Below, piece by piece: positions 24,835 to 33,000 of a DNA stretch of 48,809 nucleotides. Below the pieces are notes generated by a model. The model was not told the DNA's origin. It was given only the letters and a program-made list of their open reading frames with translations, and searched no databases. The stretch comes from CAZPBO01 sp964584815 (GTDB lineage: Bacteria > Planctomycetota > SKW154), in assembly GCA_964584815.1 (NCBI GenBank), contig CAZPBO010000008.1:1-48809 (forward strand). The letters are read 5' to 3'. Numbering within the stretch: position 1 is the stretch's first letter; each line of letters opens with the position of its first letter. The translations under genes were made by a program, and so were the position numbers.

Positions 24835-25412
24835 CGCGGACCAAAGAAAACCACAAAGCCCGCATAAAAGCCAAAATCGTATGTGTCAGGACCATATCGG
24901 AAGAAGCGGTCCGACCAGGAGGTGTAGGTGATGCGTGCCTCCAGATTTACGCCGACACTGGGGGTGACCAGCACCTTAAACCCGCCCCGCAGAAACATCC
25001 TCATCGCCACATCGCTTTCGGAATTGCCGTTCAAGTTCTCTATATAGAAGCACGGTCCGAACCCGCATCCAAGAAACGGTATCGTCTGCCACCCCTCAAC
25101 CTTCACATCCTGAAGAAGAAGGGTGAGGGTGGGAACGGCGGCAATTCCCAGACTCCACAGGCTCACGCCTGTGGTCTTCTGATGCCCCCAGAAAGCCTGT
25201 CCCTCAAGTCCCACGCAAAGTCCTTGATTACTTACGCAGTAAAGAAATGAGGGGGCAAGGAAAGTGCCCCATTGATGCCCGCCATCCCAGGTTGACCACT
25301 CACAAGAAGCGTTAAAATCGGCTTCCCACAAACCCTTTGTGACGGAGAGACGAGGTGGTGTAGAAGCACACCCAACAAGGAGAAGAATTCCTACCAGAGC
25401 GCCCCAGCGCAT
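24831..25412 (-). CDS. Small lipoprotein, probable outer-membrane beta-barrel
   Basis: The 193-residue product begins with a lipoprotein signal (MRWGALVGILLLVGC; lipobox LVGC). The rest has alternating aromatic and glycine-rich strands (WDGGHQWGTFL, FLGCGFGPCFYI, RFFRYGPDTYDFGFYAGF) ending in FFGPR, as in small outer-membrane barrels. It follows the Roadblock gene by only three bases, so the two are likely co-transcribed. No specific family is recognised. Confidence 0.6.
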   Translation of the reverse strand: MRWGALVGILLLVGCASTPPRLSVTKGLWEADFNASCEWSTWDGGHQWGTFLAPSFLYCVSNQGLCVGLEGQAFWGHQKTTGVSLWSLGIAAVPTLTLLLQDVKVEGWQTIPFLGCGFGPCFYIENLNGNSESDVAMRMFLRGGFKVLVTPSVGVNLEARITYTSWSDRFFRYGPDTYDFGFYAGFVVFFGPR

Positions 25413-25415
25413 AGA

Positions 25416-25937
25416 TTATTCTCCGAAGAATTCGTCAAGTTTTCCTTTGGCTTCCTCATCAAAACTCTGGGCGAAGGGTGCTTCAAAGGGCGCCGCCTCG
25501 CGGCGGGACTCTATCTCCTTGAAGATTTTCGCCAGTTTTGCCGCCGTCTCTTTTGCATAGAGACGCACCATTCCTATCGTCGTTGAGTTGTCAAATATTA
25601 TCGCCAGAATCGTTCTGTCACCTACAAGCATCAACTGGATGTTGTCGCGCTTGCCTTGGTGGAAGAGGACCGAGAACTCTTCCTCGCCGAGCAGACGCGC
25701 CATCTCACGCGTCGCCGCAAACGAACCCGCCACAAGCGCACTCACCGTCGGCAAGTCATACGACTCCGTATGCCCCACACGCGTTATCAGGTGACCATCC
25801 TTGTCTATCAGAATGTTGCTGCGCGTCCCCGCCAATTTCTGAAACTCATTCAGTATGCGGTTTATCTTGTCAATGTCCTGCTCATAAAACACAAGCCGCT
25901 TCTCACGCAAAATCCGCGAATCGCGCTCTTCCGCCAT
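25416..25937 (-). CDS. Roadblock/LC7-domain protein (MglB-like)
   Basis: The 173-residue product has a Roadblock/LC7 fold between about residues 22 and 130: INRILNEFQKLAGTRSNILI, DKDGHLITRVG, DLPTVSALVAGSFAATREMA, then MLVGDRTILAIIFDNSTTIGMV. Such proteins regulate small GTPases of the MglA/Ras type, controlling polarity or motility. No GTPase is in the window. ATG 25937 is chosen because GGAGGAGGGAG lies directly upstream. An in-frame ATG at 25958 would put the start only nine bases from a TATAAT box and include the Shine-Dalgarno sequence in the protein. The acidic C-terminal tail (EEAKGKLDEFFGE) is extra to the domain. Confidence 0.8.
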   Translation of the reverse strand: MAEERDSRILREKRLVFYEQDIDKINRILNEFQKLAGTRSNILIDKDGHLITRVGHTESYDLPTVSALVAGSFAATREMARLLGEEEFSVLFHQGKRDNIQLMLVGDRTILAIIFDNSTTIGMVRLYAKETAAKLAKIFKEIESRREAAPFEAPFAQSFDEEAKGKLDEFFGE

Positions 25938-25966
25938 CTCTCCCTCCTCCTTCAACATCCATACAA

Positions 25967-25972
25967 ATTATA
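25967..25972 (-). promoter_or_regulatory. -10 box of the Roadblock-lipoprotein operon
   Basis: A perfect TATAAT on the minus strand lies 30 bases upstream of the chosen ATG 25937, leaving a short leader with GGAGG. No clear -35 box is visible. It lies between cstA and the Roadblock gene, so these minus-strand genes need not share a transcript. Confidence 0.5.
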
Positions 25973-26012
25973 ACACAACGGACACCGATTTTCCATCTTT
26001 TGTGTTCAATCG

Positions 26013-28217
26013 TCAAAAGGAGTTCGTCTTCGGCGTTCTCCAGTTCCGCGCAAATGCTCTTGCCGCCTCCACAAGCATCACCGCCTCTATCAGCGCCACC
26101 GCTATACCCACACCAAACAGAAGCCAGTTGTGCCCTCTTCCAAAATCAATTATTTTTACCACCAAAGCCCAGGTGGTTGTCACTATCAGAAAGAGCATTG
26201 GCAAAAAGACAAGAGGCGTCTTTATACCCCGCTTCAGCAGGTATATGGTTATCACCACGAAGACCAGTCCCGCAAGTAGTTGGTTGACTGTGCCGAAAAG
26301 CGGCCACAGTATCAGTCCGCCTTTACCGCTTCCCTCAATAAACGCAAGAATCGCTGCTGTTGCCACCGCAAACAGCGACGCCACATAACGGTTGGGCAAA
26401 ACAGGAATCTTTGCATCCTGCGCCAGTTCTGCTACAACATACCTCTGGATACGACAGGCGGAATCCAGTGTGGTTGCCGCAAAGGAGACAACGAGCACCG
26501 CAAGAATCGCCGCAGCAAGGTCAAACGGCACCCCCAGTGTCTCTATGAACGAGCAGGAACCGTTTATGAAAGCGCTCAACTTCGCGCCCAGTCCCTGAGC
26601 CGCACCCCACGACGCATAATGCTCCAGCCACGCCTTAAGGCTGGGGAAACCTGCTGTGCACGCCATTATCACAAGCGTTGCCAGAACCGCCTCCAGCAGC
26701 ATCGCGCCATAACCCACAGGTAAAGCGTCTTTTTCGTTTGAGAGTTGTTTGACGGTGGTTCCACTTGCGGCGAGGGCGTGGAAGCCGCTTATAGCACCGC
26801 AGGCGATTATGACGAACAGGAATGGGAAGAAGGCGGGGGCGCCCACTACGCTTGTGTTGAACGCAGGCGCCACTATGACAGGAGCGCTGGCAAAAAGTCC
26901 TATCGCTACCAGACCCATAGCCACATACAACTCGTGACTGTTTATGTAGTCCCGTGGCTGCAGCAGCCAATGCACAGGCAGCGTGGATGCCACATAAATG
27001 TAGATGAGGAGCAGCACAATCCATAAGACCACCGCATCAGGATGGGTTAGGAGCCTTACATATTCCGCCTTGAAGAGATAGAAGCGCCTTTTGTCGTTTT
27101 TGCTCACCACCTCACAGAGCGGCGTCCACGCACCCTTCTCAAGCACCTTACCTGAAGGTTGAAATTTGAGTTTGACCTCTCTTTCTGCGCCGTTTGCCAA
27201 CTTCTCCTTGCCCGCTTTAAGGTCAAGGCGTTCCCCACCGCCTGTCTTAAGGACGACCGCCAGCAGCGCCCCTCCCACCTTGTCTTTGAAGACGCATCGT
27301 AGAGGCTGCCCCAAGAAGGTCTTTTTTGTGGTCTTGGGCGGTTGCTGCGGTCTGGTCAGCGTTTCAACGACGGTGAGTTTCCACTGTGAAAGGAGGAGAG
27401 GGATGCGTGCGGCGGGGAAAGTAGGCGCGGCTTTTTTCATAGCCCGTGGATGGAACTTCTGTTTCGCCACCTTTGCACCGACGACCTTACGCGCCTCCTC
27501 AAATGAACCCCGTTGCAGAGCCTCTTTTGCCGCCAGCGCCGCCTCCTCCGTTCCCGCCTCCACACCGTATCCCTCCGCCACATCAAATGACACCGGATAT
27601 TGTGTGCCCAGATAGACCGTCGCATACATCATCACAACTGCCGCCAGAGCGCACCACTTCACCGACCACTTCCTCTTATACATCGCCCAGCCAAGCCAGA
27701 ACGCTATCGGTATCTCAAGCCATATCGGCACAACGCTTGTGGGATACATCACAAAAAGAAGTGCTATGACGAATGCAAAAATAGCAAGAACAACCCACAA
27801 CAGAACCGCGATTATGAGCATAAAGACGGTTCTAACAGCGGGAGAAAGAAGCGTTTTTGAGACCTCGCCGATGGAGCGTCCCTGTTGTCTTGCGGATATC
27901 ACAAGCGCCCCGAAGTCGTGGACGGCGCCGATGAAGATTGAGCCGAAAACAACCCAAAGGAGCGCAGGCACCCAGCCCCAGATAACTCCGAGGGCTGGTC
28001 CTACAATCGGTCCCACTCCCGATATGGTGGTGAAGTGGTGCCCTAGAAGAACCTCCCGAGATGTGGGGACAAAATCAACGCCGTCTTTCTGCTTGTGTGC
28101 GGGAACATCGGTTGTGTCGCGCAGACCGAAAAGGCGTCGCGATATATAGCGCCCGTAAAAACGATACGCCAGAATATAACCCACAAACGCCAGCACGGCA
28201 ACCACTATGGCGCTCAT
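26013..28217 (-). CDS. cstA: CstA-family transporter with large hydrophilic insertion
   Basis: CstA proteins are inner-membrane transporters, characterised as peptide or pyruvate carriers induced by carbon starvation. The 734-residue product shows family hallmarks: YGRYISRRLFGL and DGVDFVPTSREVLLGHHFTTISG near the N-terminus, GPIVGPALGVIWGW, and the later segments GFHALAASGTTVKQL, GYGAMLLEAVLA and WPLFGTVNQLLAGL. Between about residues 207 and 390 a hydrophilic, Lys/Glu/Ala-rich segment interrupts the membrane helices. It begins after YLGTQYPV and ends before HPDAVVLWIVLLL. CstA is normally hydrophobic here or has only a short loop. The start ATG 28217 is 11 bases from the upstream gene's stop, with GGGG nearby. 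The gene ends in TGA. Confidence 0.9.
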   Translation of the reverse strand: MSAIVVAVLAFVGYILAYRFYGRYISRRLFGLRDTTDVPAHKQKDGVDFVPTSREVLLGHHFTTISGVGPIVGPALGVIWGWVPALLWVVFGSIFIGAVHDFGALVISARQQGRSIGEVSKTLLSPAVRTVFMLIIAVLLWVVLAIFAFVIALLFVMYPTSVVPIWLEIPIAFWLGWAMYKRKWSVKWCALAAVVMMYATVYLGTQYPVSFDVAEGYGVEAGTEEAALAAKEALQRGSFEEARKVVGAKVAKQKFHPRAMKKAAPTFPAARIPLLLSQWKLTVVETLTRPQQPPKTTKKTFLGQPLRCVFKDKVGGALLAVVLKTGGGERLDLKAGKEKLANGAEREVKLKFQPSGKVLEKGAWTPLCEVVSKNDKRRFYLFKAEYVRLLTHPDAVVLWIVLLLIYIYVASTLPVHWLLQPRDYINSHELYVAMGLVAIGLFASAPVIVAPAFNTSVVGAPAFFPFLFVIIACGAISGFHALAASGTTVKQLSNEKDALPVGYGAMLLEAVLATLVIMACTAGFPSLKAWLEHYASWGAAQGLGAKLSAFINGSCSFIETLGVPFDLAAAILAVLVVSFAATTLDSACRIQRYVVAELAQDAKIPVLPNRYVASLFAVATAAILAFIEGSGKGGLILWPLFGTVNQLLAGLVFVVITIYLLKRGIKTPLVFLPMLFLIVTTTWALVVKIIDFGRGHNWLLFGVGIAVALIEAVMLVEAARAFARNWRTPKTNSF

Positions 28218-28228
28218 CGCTCAATCCC

Positions 28229-28849
28229 CTAAAAGCCAAGAGCGCGTAGGAACCTTCGTGCTTTTTCCTTATCGCCCAACTCTTTTGCAATACGGGCAGC
28301 GTTTTCCTCAAGCATCTTCCCCAGACGCCTCCGCTCTTCTTCTGTGCGCTGCCCCAACTCCCATTCCATCATACATCTCGCTCGCTGACGCACAAGGAAA
28401 GCGAGGTTTTCCTGCTGCTCTTCCTCAATTCCCCACACACCCGACATACGCTCCAAAAGCCTCAACGCCTCACGCAGACGCTTCTCCCATTTCTGCTTAA
28501 CCTTCTTTGCCTGTTTATTCTGCCTGTCCTTTTTGACTCTTACAGGACGCTTCGGTTGAGGCTTGACCGCCTGCCTGCCAGAGATGCTTTCTTTGTGGGA
28601 CCCTTCACTTTTCATATCCAAAATCGCTTTTCCCATCTGCTTCAGTCTTTGCTCAATTTGTTTTGTTCTGTTTGTCAGACTTTCTGTCCTCTTGAGCAGT
28701 TGGGTCAGTAGCCGTTTTATGTGTGCGAGGTCGTCAGCGTAAGGGGAGTCTGTAGAGTTTGTTGGCGTAGAAGCAGGAAACAGGGCAGGAAGCAGCAAGC
28801 AGATAAGCACGCCAATGACAATACCTGCTGCTACCAGAAACAGTTTCAT
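28229..28849 (-). CDS. Membrane-anchored coiled-coil protein of unknown function
   Basis: The 206-residue product has one N-terminal transmembrane segment (LFLVAAGIVIGVLICLLLPAL). A predicted coiled coil follows (residues about 42-80), then a very basic linker rich in K/R/Q and a helical C-terminal domain with REALRLLERMSGVWGI and MMEWELGQRTEEERRRLGKM. The C-terminal helical part is loosely like periplasmic metal-sensor or Spy-type proteins, but I cannot assign a family. It sits 11 bases upstream of cstA and is probably co-transcribed with it. Confidence 0.65.
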   Translation of the reverse strand: MKLFLVAAGIVIGVLICLLLPALFPASTPTNSTDSPYADDLAHIKRLLTQLLKRTESLTNRTKQIEQRLKQMGKAILDMKSEGSHKESISGRQAVKPQPKRPVRVKKDRQNKQAKKVKQKWEKRLREALRLLERMSGVWGIEEEQQENLAFLVRQRARCMMEWELGQRTEEERRRLGKMLEENAARIAKELGDKEKARRFLRALGF

Positions 28850-28866
28850 TATCGTTTCCCCAAAAA

Positions 28867-28891
28867 GAACCCCCGCGCGCGGCGGGGGTTC
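28867..28891 (-). terminator. Rho-independent terminator after the HEAT-repeat gene
   Basis: GAACCCCCGC (28867-28876) and GCGGGGGTTC (28882-28891) form a perfect 10-bp stem with a five-base loop. On the minus strand it is followed by TTTTT (28862-28866), and it lies 25 bases after the stop of the 28916 gene. This is a textbook intrinsic terminator. Confidence 0.9.
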
Positions 28892-28915
28892 TAGTTTGCC
28901 GTATGTTAAGATGCT

Positions 28916-31162
28916 CTATCTCTTTTTGGTCTTACCCTTGTGGACTCTGTGGACACGGAAGATATCAAAGCGGTCGTGAGAGGAAAGTTTTGCGAGTCCG
29001 AGTGCTCGGGCGGCGGCTTTCTGCATCTTAAGCGCGGCTTGATACTCCTCCTTAGTTGGAGCACCCGCGCCTATGCCCGCCACGAGCGCCCTTCGCACAT
29101 CCTCCGGCAGGTTCTTGCGGAACTTCAGAATATCTCCTATCGCCTCGGCTGCCACGCGCCTAACATCAGGTTTGAACTCCGCCTCAAAGACCTCTCCAAG
29201 CGCCAGCAGCACCTTCTCCCAGTTGTTGGACATACCCGCAAGATGCCCTAACGCCCTCATCACATCTTTCATCACCCAATCGGGCGCTTTGCTTACAGGC
29301 ACCTGCTCTTCGGGAGGTCTTATCACATTACAGAGGTCATCAACGGCAGCGACAACGCTCTTGCCGAAGTTGGGGTTGTCAAGGTCAACGCGGGCAAGTG
29401 CCTGCGCCGCACGGCTCACCCACAGCCACGCACGCCTCTTCACCTCAGGTCTTGTGTAGCGTTGCAGCATCTGCTTCAACTTGCCCACGACCGAGTCCGA
29501 ATCCTCATAAGAAGCGACATCCTCAGCGCGCCGTCCACCAGGTCCCCCCCGCGTATAGAAGCGCTTTACGGAATTCAACTTATCGGGACTCGTCACAACA
29601 AGGACTGGAATGGTCTTTGTGAGTTGGTCTTCTGCTTTCAACTCGTCAATCACCTCAAACTCTTTCACATCGTGGAGTTCGGTTGACACGACGATGGCGT
29701 CAAATGGTGGGAAGGTCTTGGCACGGATCATCCCCTCCTTGCCGGAACGCGCCACAATAACGAGCCCTACCTCCGCTTCAATGCGCTGCTTGAGTTGGTT
29801 GAGAACGCCTGTCAGGTTTGGCGCGGGATATCCGGGGCGCGGCTCGCCTTTGGGGTAGGGGTCAAAGACGAGAAGTATCACATAGAAGTCGCGCTCACGG
29901 AGCGCCTCGCGGAGACGCTTAACAACNNNNNNNNNNNNNNNNNNNNNNNNNNNNNNNNNNNNNNNNNNNNNNNNNNNNNNNNNNNNNNNNNNNNNNNNNN
30001 NNNNNNNNNNNNNNNNNNNNNNNNNNGAGTTCACCTCGTTGAACGCTTGATAGAGGGTGCACAGAAGCAGCGCCCAGGCGTATTTGTAGTCAGGTTTCAA
30101 GTCCAGCGCGCGGTAAAGTTGGTCCTCCGCCAGCCATTCGTTGAACTCAAGTGCCGACACCTTCTTGTAGCGCAGACGCTTCTCCCAGGTCGGCTGACTT
30201 GCGTCCCAATACCAGAACAACCATGCATCATAAAGGTTGACCACAACACCCACATCGTTGCGGTAATACTTCTTTGCGACCTGCGTATACCAGAAGTATG
30301 CGGGCATCTTAGAGAAAGCAGCCACCTTCTCTTTGACGGTGGCGAATTTTTGGGGTGAATACCACTGTGCGGCGATGGTGGAGAACGCGAATTTGCACTG
30401 TTGGCGTGCGTTGTCGTCGTCATCTGCGTCCATGTGCTCGCGGACGGTGCCCGTGGCACGCCAGTCGGCAAGCCATGTTAGCAGTAGAGCGGCGTTGCGT
30501 CTCAGCGCCGCGCATTTGGCTATCTCGTCTGGTGTTCGTCCGCGCGCATCCATCATCGCAAGAACTGCAAGCGTCGCATCCTGCTCCAGTTTGCGGATTA
30601 AGGCAATCACATTGACGGTGAACTCGTTTGTGCGCTCACGGGTCAGCACCTCAACGCAGTAGGGCAGAAAGTATTGTCCGTATTCGTTGATGAGTTTAAG
30701 CATAGCGGCAAAGAGGGTCTTAGGTGTGGCGCGCGGCTCGCCGAGGACGGCGATTAAGCGCTTGATTTCACGGATTCTGCTGGGGCTGCCGGCGGGGTCT
30801 TCAATCAGTTTGCGGCGCTCAACAATCGCTAGGATTTTCAGGACGAGGTAGCGCAACTCCGCGTCGGCGGTCATCATCTCAATGAGGAGCGCCCAAGTTG
30901 CCTCCTCACGCCAGCGAAGCACCTGCTCTGGTGTAGGATGCTTTGCAAGCGCTTCAGTCAATTTCTGCGCCGCCTTTTCAATCAGTTTCTTCCGTTCCTC
31001 CCGCGACGGCGCCTGCAGCGCCTGCTTGAAGAGGTCTTTTCCCTCTTCAAGCAGTTGGTCAACCTCACTTGAGCCTTCCTGTGCCGCGGCGAACGGAACG
31101 AACAACCCCAATGAGGCGCCCACAAGAAAAGATACCAAACACAACAGACCAAGGCGTGCCAT
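28916..31162 (-). CDS. Secreted HEAT-repeat protein with a receiver-like domain, interrupted by assembly gap
   Basis: A signal peptide (cleavage near FVPFAAAQ) starts the protein. The N-terminal half is helical with HEAT-like pairs (AELRYLVLKILAIVERRKLI, RRNAALLLTWLADWRA). After a 100-N gap at 29927-30026, a Rossmann-like segment resembles a response-regulator receiver: FYVILLVFDPYP, then FDAIVVSTELHD, then IPVLVVTSPDKL. The position of the phosphoacceptor Asp appears to be Ser/Thr, so it is probably not phosphorylated. HEAT-like helices return at the C-terminus (VMKDVMRALGHLAG, VRRVAAEAIGDILKF). Both sides of the gap share a frame only because of the placeholder length, so two genes remain possible but unlikely. 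Start ATG 31162 has AAGGAGAGG. It probably acts as a periplasmic scaffold (inference). Confidence 0.7.
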   Translation of the reverse strand: MARLGLLCLVSFLVGASLGLFVPFAAAQEGSSEVDQLLEEGKDLFKQALQAPSREERKKLIEKAAQKLTEALAKHPTPEQVLRWREEATWALLIEMMTADAELRYLVLKILAIVERRKLIEDPAGSPSRIREIKRLIAVLGEPRATPKTLFAAMLKLINEYGQYFLPYCVEVLTRERTNEFTVNVIALIRKLEQDATLAVLAMMDARGRTPDEIAKCAALRRNAALLLTWLADWRATGTVREHMDADDDDNARQQCKFAFSTIAAQWYSPQKFATVKEKVAAFSKMPAYFWYTQVAKKYYRNDVGVVVNLYDAWLFWYWDASQPTWEKRLRYKKVSALEFNEWLAEDQLYRALDLKPDYKYAWALLLCTLYQAFNEVNXXXXXXXXXXXXXXXXXXXXXXXXXXXXXXXXXXVVKRLREALRERDFYVILLVFDPYPKGEPRPGYPAPNLTGVLNQLKQRIEAEVGLVIVARSGKEGMIRAKTFPPFDAIVVSTELHDVKEFEVIDELKAEDQLTKTIPVLVVTSPDKLNSVKRFYTRGGPGGRRAEDVASYEDSDSVVGKLKQMLQRYTRPEVKRRAWLWVSRAAQALARVDLDNPNFGKSVVAAVDDLCNVIRPPEEQVPVSKAPDWVMKDVMRALGHLAGMSNNWEKVLLALGEVFEAEFKPDVRRVAAEAIGDILKFRKNLPEDVRRALVAGIGAGAPTKEEYQAALKMQKAAARALGLAKLSSHDRFDIFRVHRVHKGKTKKR
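29927..30026. other. Assembly gap (100 N) inside the HEAT-repeat gene
   Basis: A run of exactly 100 N, a placeholder of unknown true length, within the minus-strand HEAT/receiver-like gene. An unknown number of residues between AFNEVN and VVKRLREAL is missing. Confidence 0.97.
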
Positions 31163-31253
31163 GCCGCCTCTCCTTAAGCAGTTTTCTCTATCCTAATGCG
31201 GAGATGGCGCGTCTGTCAAGCAAAAATCGCCTCATATGCGTGGTGGTCATCAA

Positions 31254-31282
31254 TTGACAAAACACCTTCGGGTGACTACAAT
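31254..31282 (+). promoter_or_regulatory. Strong sigma-70-type promoter for the GAF-GGDEF gene
   Basis: A perfect -35 TTGACA (31254-31259), a 17-base spacer and TACAAT (31277-31282; 5 of 6) lie just upstream of the TTG start at 31306. The predicted transcript would start near 31289, leaving a very short leader that contains GGAG. This is the best promoter in the window. Confidence 0.8.
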
Positions 31283-31305
31283 AAGGGAGGACTTGGAGAA
31301 AGGCG

Positions 31306-32156
31306 TTGGCGCTGGAGAAGACAAAAGAAAAACTGCAGAAGGCTGACACTGCTCTGGCGCGGGAAGCGTTGGGGGCTATAGCGGCGCTTGAGGAGCAACT
31401 CAAACTCAAGGACCGCCAGATACGCCGTATGCGCCTTGACTTTGAGACCATCATTGAGGTGGTCTCTCAAATAAACGCAAGAAGCCTTAAGACGGAGTTG
31501 ATAGAGAACTTTACGCTGAACACGATAATGGGGCAGTTCGCAGTCCACAGAGCCTTCATAATGCGTCAGGAGAACCATCTCTCCAACCGCATCGTCCTGA
31601 CAGTAAGCAAGAATGTGAGTATGCCGCCTGTTTTCTTTAAGAACGATTCACCTCTGGCGAGGGCGCTTATGAAAAAAGAGAAGCCTTTCCGCCTCGCTGG
31701 GACAAAGGGGCTTCTGCGTTATAAGGATTTTCGTCCTATAGCGGAGACGCGGCTGGAACTTTGCGCTCCCCTTATAAAGCGTCACGAAAACGGCGATAGG
31801 GAGTTGAAGGGCATTATTGTTCTGGACAAGAAATTCGGGCGTTTTCCTTTCTCCGAGAACGACATTGACTTTCTGGCGCTGCTTGCGTCTATGGTTGCCA
31901 TAAGTCTGCATAACGCGCAACTCTATCAGCGCTCAATATATGATGAGATGACGCAGGTCTTCAGTCGCGGTCACTTTGACGCCCATCTCTTTCAGGAGAT
32001 AGAACGCGCCAAACGCTATCATTCGGGAGAGGACACCCAACCTTACAACATTTCGCTTGTTATGTTTGACATTGACGACTTCAAGTTGTTCAACGACAAA
32101 TACGGGCATCAGGTAGGCGATATGGTCTTGAAAGCAGTGGCGCGTGCTGTTAAAAG
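31306..32156 (+). CDS. GAF-GGDEF protein (putative diguanylate cyclase), 3' part lost in gap
   Basis: GGDEF domains make cyclic di-GMP from two GTP. The visible 283 residues contain an N-terminal coiled coil (residues 1-45), a GAF-like sensory domain (about 45-205: FAVHRAFIMRQEN, RLELCAPLIK, GIIVLDKKFGRFPFSENDID) and the start of a GGDEF domain (YDEMTQVFSRGHFDAHL, MFDIDDFKLFNDKYGHQVGD). The metal- and substrate-binding D-x-D-x-F-K-x-x-N-D motif is intact. The GGDEF signature itself falls in the 100-N gap, so activity cannot be judged. The start is TTG 31306, supported by the promoter and GGAG upstream. Confidence 0.85.
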
Positions 32157-32256
32157 NNNNNNNNNNNNNNNNNNNNNNNNNNNNNNNNNNNNNNNNNNNN
32201 NNNNNNNNNNNNNNNNNNNNNNNNNNNNNNNNNNNNNNNNNNNNNNNNNNNNNNNN
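32157..32256. other. Assembly gap (100 N) between GGDEF and STAS segments
   Basis: A run of exactly 100 N. It hides the second half of the GGDEF domain (normally about 100 more residues) and the beginning of the STAS domain, so the real gap should exceed 300 bases. Confidence 0.97.
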
Positions 32257-32550
32257 GGTTATCTTGACGCGCATACATTTGAGGAAATGGAGAAAGTGAT
32301 GGAGCGCCTCTTTGACGCCAACATATACAAGATAATAGTGGATTTGAGCCAGTTGAGTTACATATCAAGTGCGGGCGCGGGGGTTTTCATATCAAAAGTG
32401 GGGCAGGCAACAGAGAACGGCGGCAACATAGTCTTTTTGCGCCCTTCAGAGTCGGTTATGGAAGTCTTTGACCTGCTTGGGCTTACCCAGATATTTCCTA
32501 TAGTCTATTCCGAGCAGGAGGCGTTGGCTCATTTCGGGCTCGCTCCCTAA
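32257..32550 (+). CDS. STAS-domain protein (anti-sigma factor antagonist), 5' end lost in gap
   Basis: The 97 visible residues form nearly a whole STAS domain: GYLDAHTFEEMEKVM, IVDLSQLSYISSAGAGVFI and FDLLGLTQIFPIV. STAS proteins such as SpoIIAA/RsbV bind anti-sigma kinases and are switched by phosphorylation of a Ser in the SS(A/G)G segment, present here as ISSAG. It is likely a separate small gene of about 110-115 residues downstream of the GGDEF gene. A GGDEF-STAS fusion cannot be excluded because of the gap. Its TAA overlaps the next ATG (TAATG). Confidence 0.8.
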   Translation, partial: GYLDAHTFEEMEKVMERLFDANIYKIIVDLSQLSYISSAGAGVFISKVGQATENGGNIVFLRPSESVMEVFDLLGLTQIFPIVYSEQEALAHFGLAP

Positions 32551-32990
32551 TGGATGTGGTTCTGGTATCGGCGTGTCTTGTCGGCGTTGAATGTCGTTAT
32601 GACGGGGCAAGCAAACCTTCTGTCTCCCTCATTGAGCAGTTAAGATGTAGCGGCGTAGTTGTGGTTCCTGTGTGCCCGGAGCAATTGGGGGGACTTCCCA
32701 CGCCGCGTGCACCTAACGAAATAATAGGTGGAGATGGCGGCGATGTGCTTGACGGCAGAGCAGTTGTCAGGGACTCAGACGGTGTTGACAGAACAGAAAA
32801 CTTCCTGCGCGGTGCGCATCAGACGCTTGCCATAGCAAGACTTCTCAATATAAAGACCGCTTACCTCAAGCAGAAATCGCCTTCCTGCGGTTTTGGTTTA
32901 ATAAAGCGCGGTGATGATGTTGTTTGCGGCAACGGAGTCACCGCCGAACTCCTTGCCCGCAACGGCATAAAAATCGTGGCGGTGGATTAG
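32550..32990 (+). CDS. DUF523 (YbbK-like) protein
   Basis: The 146-residue product matches DUF523: VSACLVGVECRYDG at the N-terminus, VVPVCPEQLGGLPTPRAP in the centre and LKQKSPSCG towards the C-terminus. Conserved cysteines are at the usual positions (SACL, ECRY, VCPE, PSCG), suggesting metal or Fe-S binding. Function is unknown, although the family has been linked to thiouracil metabolism. ATG overlaps the STAS stop, and dapB follows after 10 bases. Confidence 0.9.
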   Translation: MDVVLVSACLVGVECRYDGASKPSVSLIEQLRCSGVVVVPVCPEQLGGLPTPRAPNEIIGGDGGDVLDGRAVVRDSDGVDRTENFLRGAHQTLAIARLLNIKTAYLKQKSPSCGFGLIKRGDDVVCGNGVTAELLARNGIKIVAVD

Positions 32991-33000
32991 GAGGTTCGTT

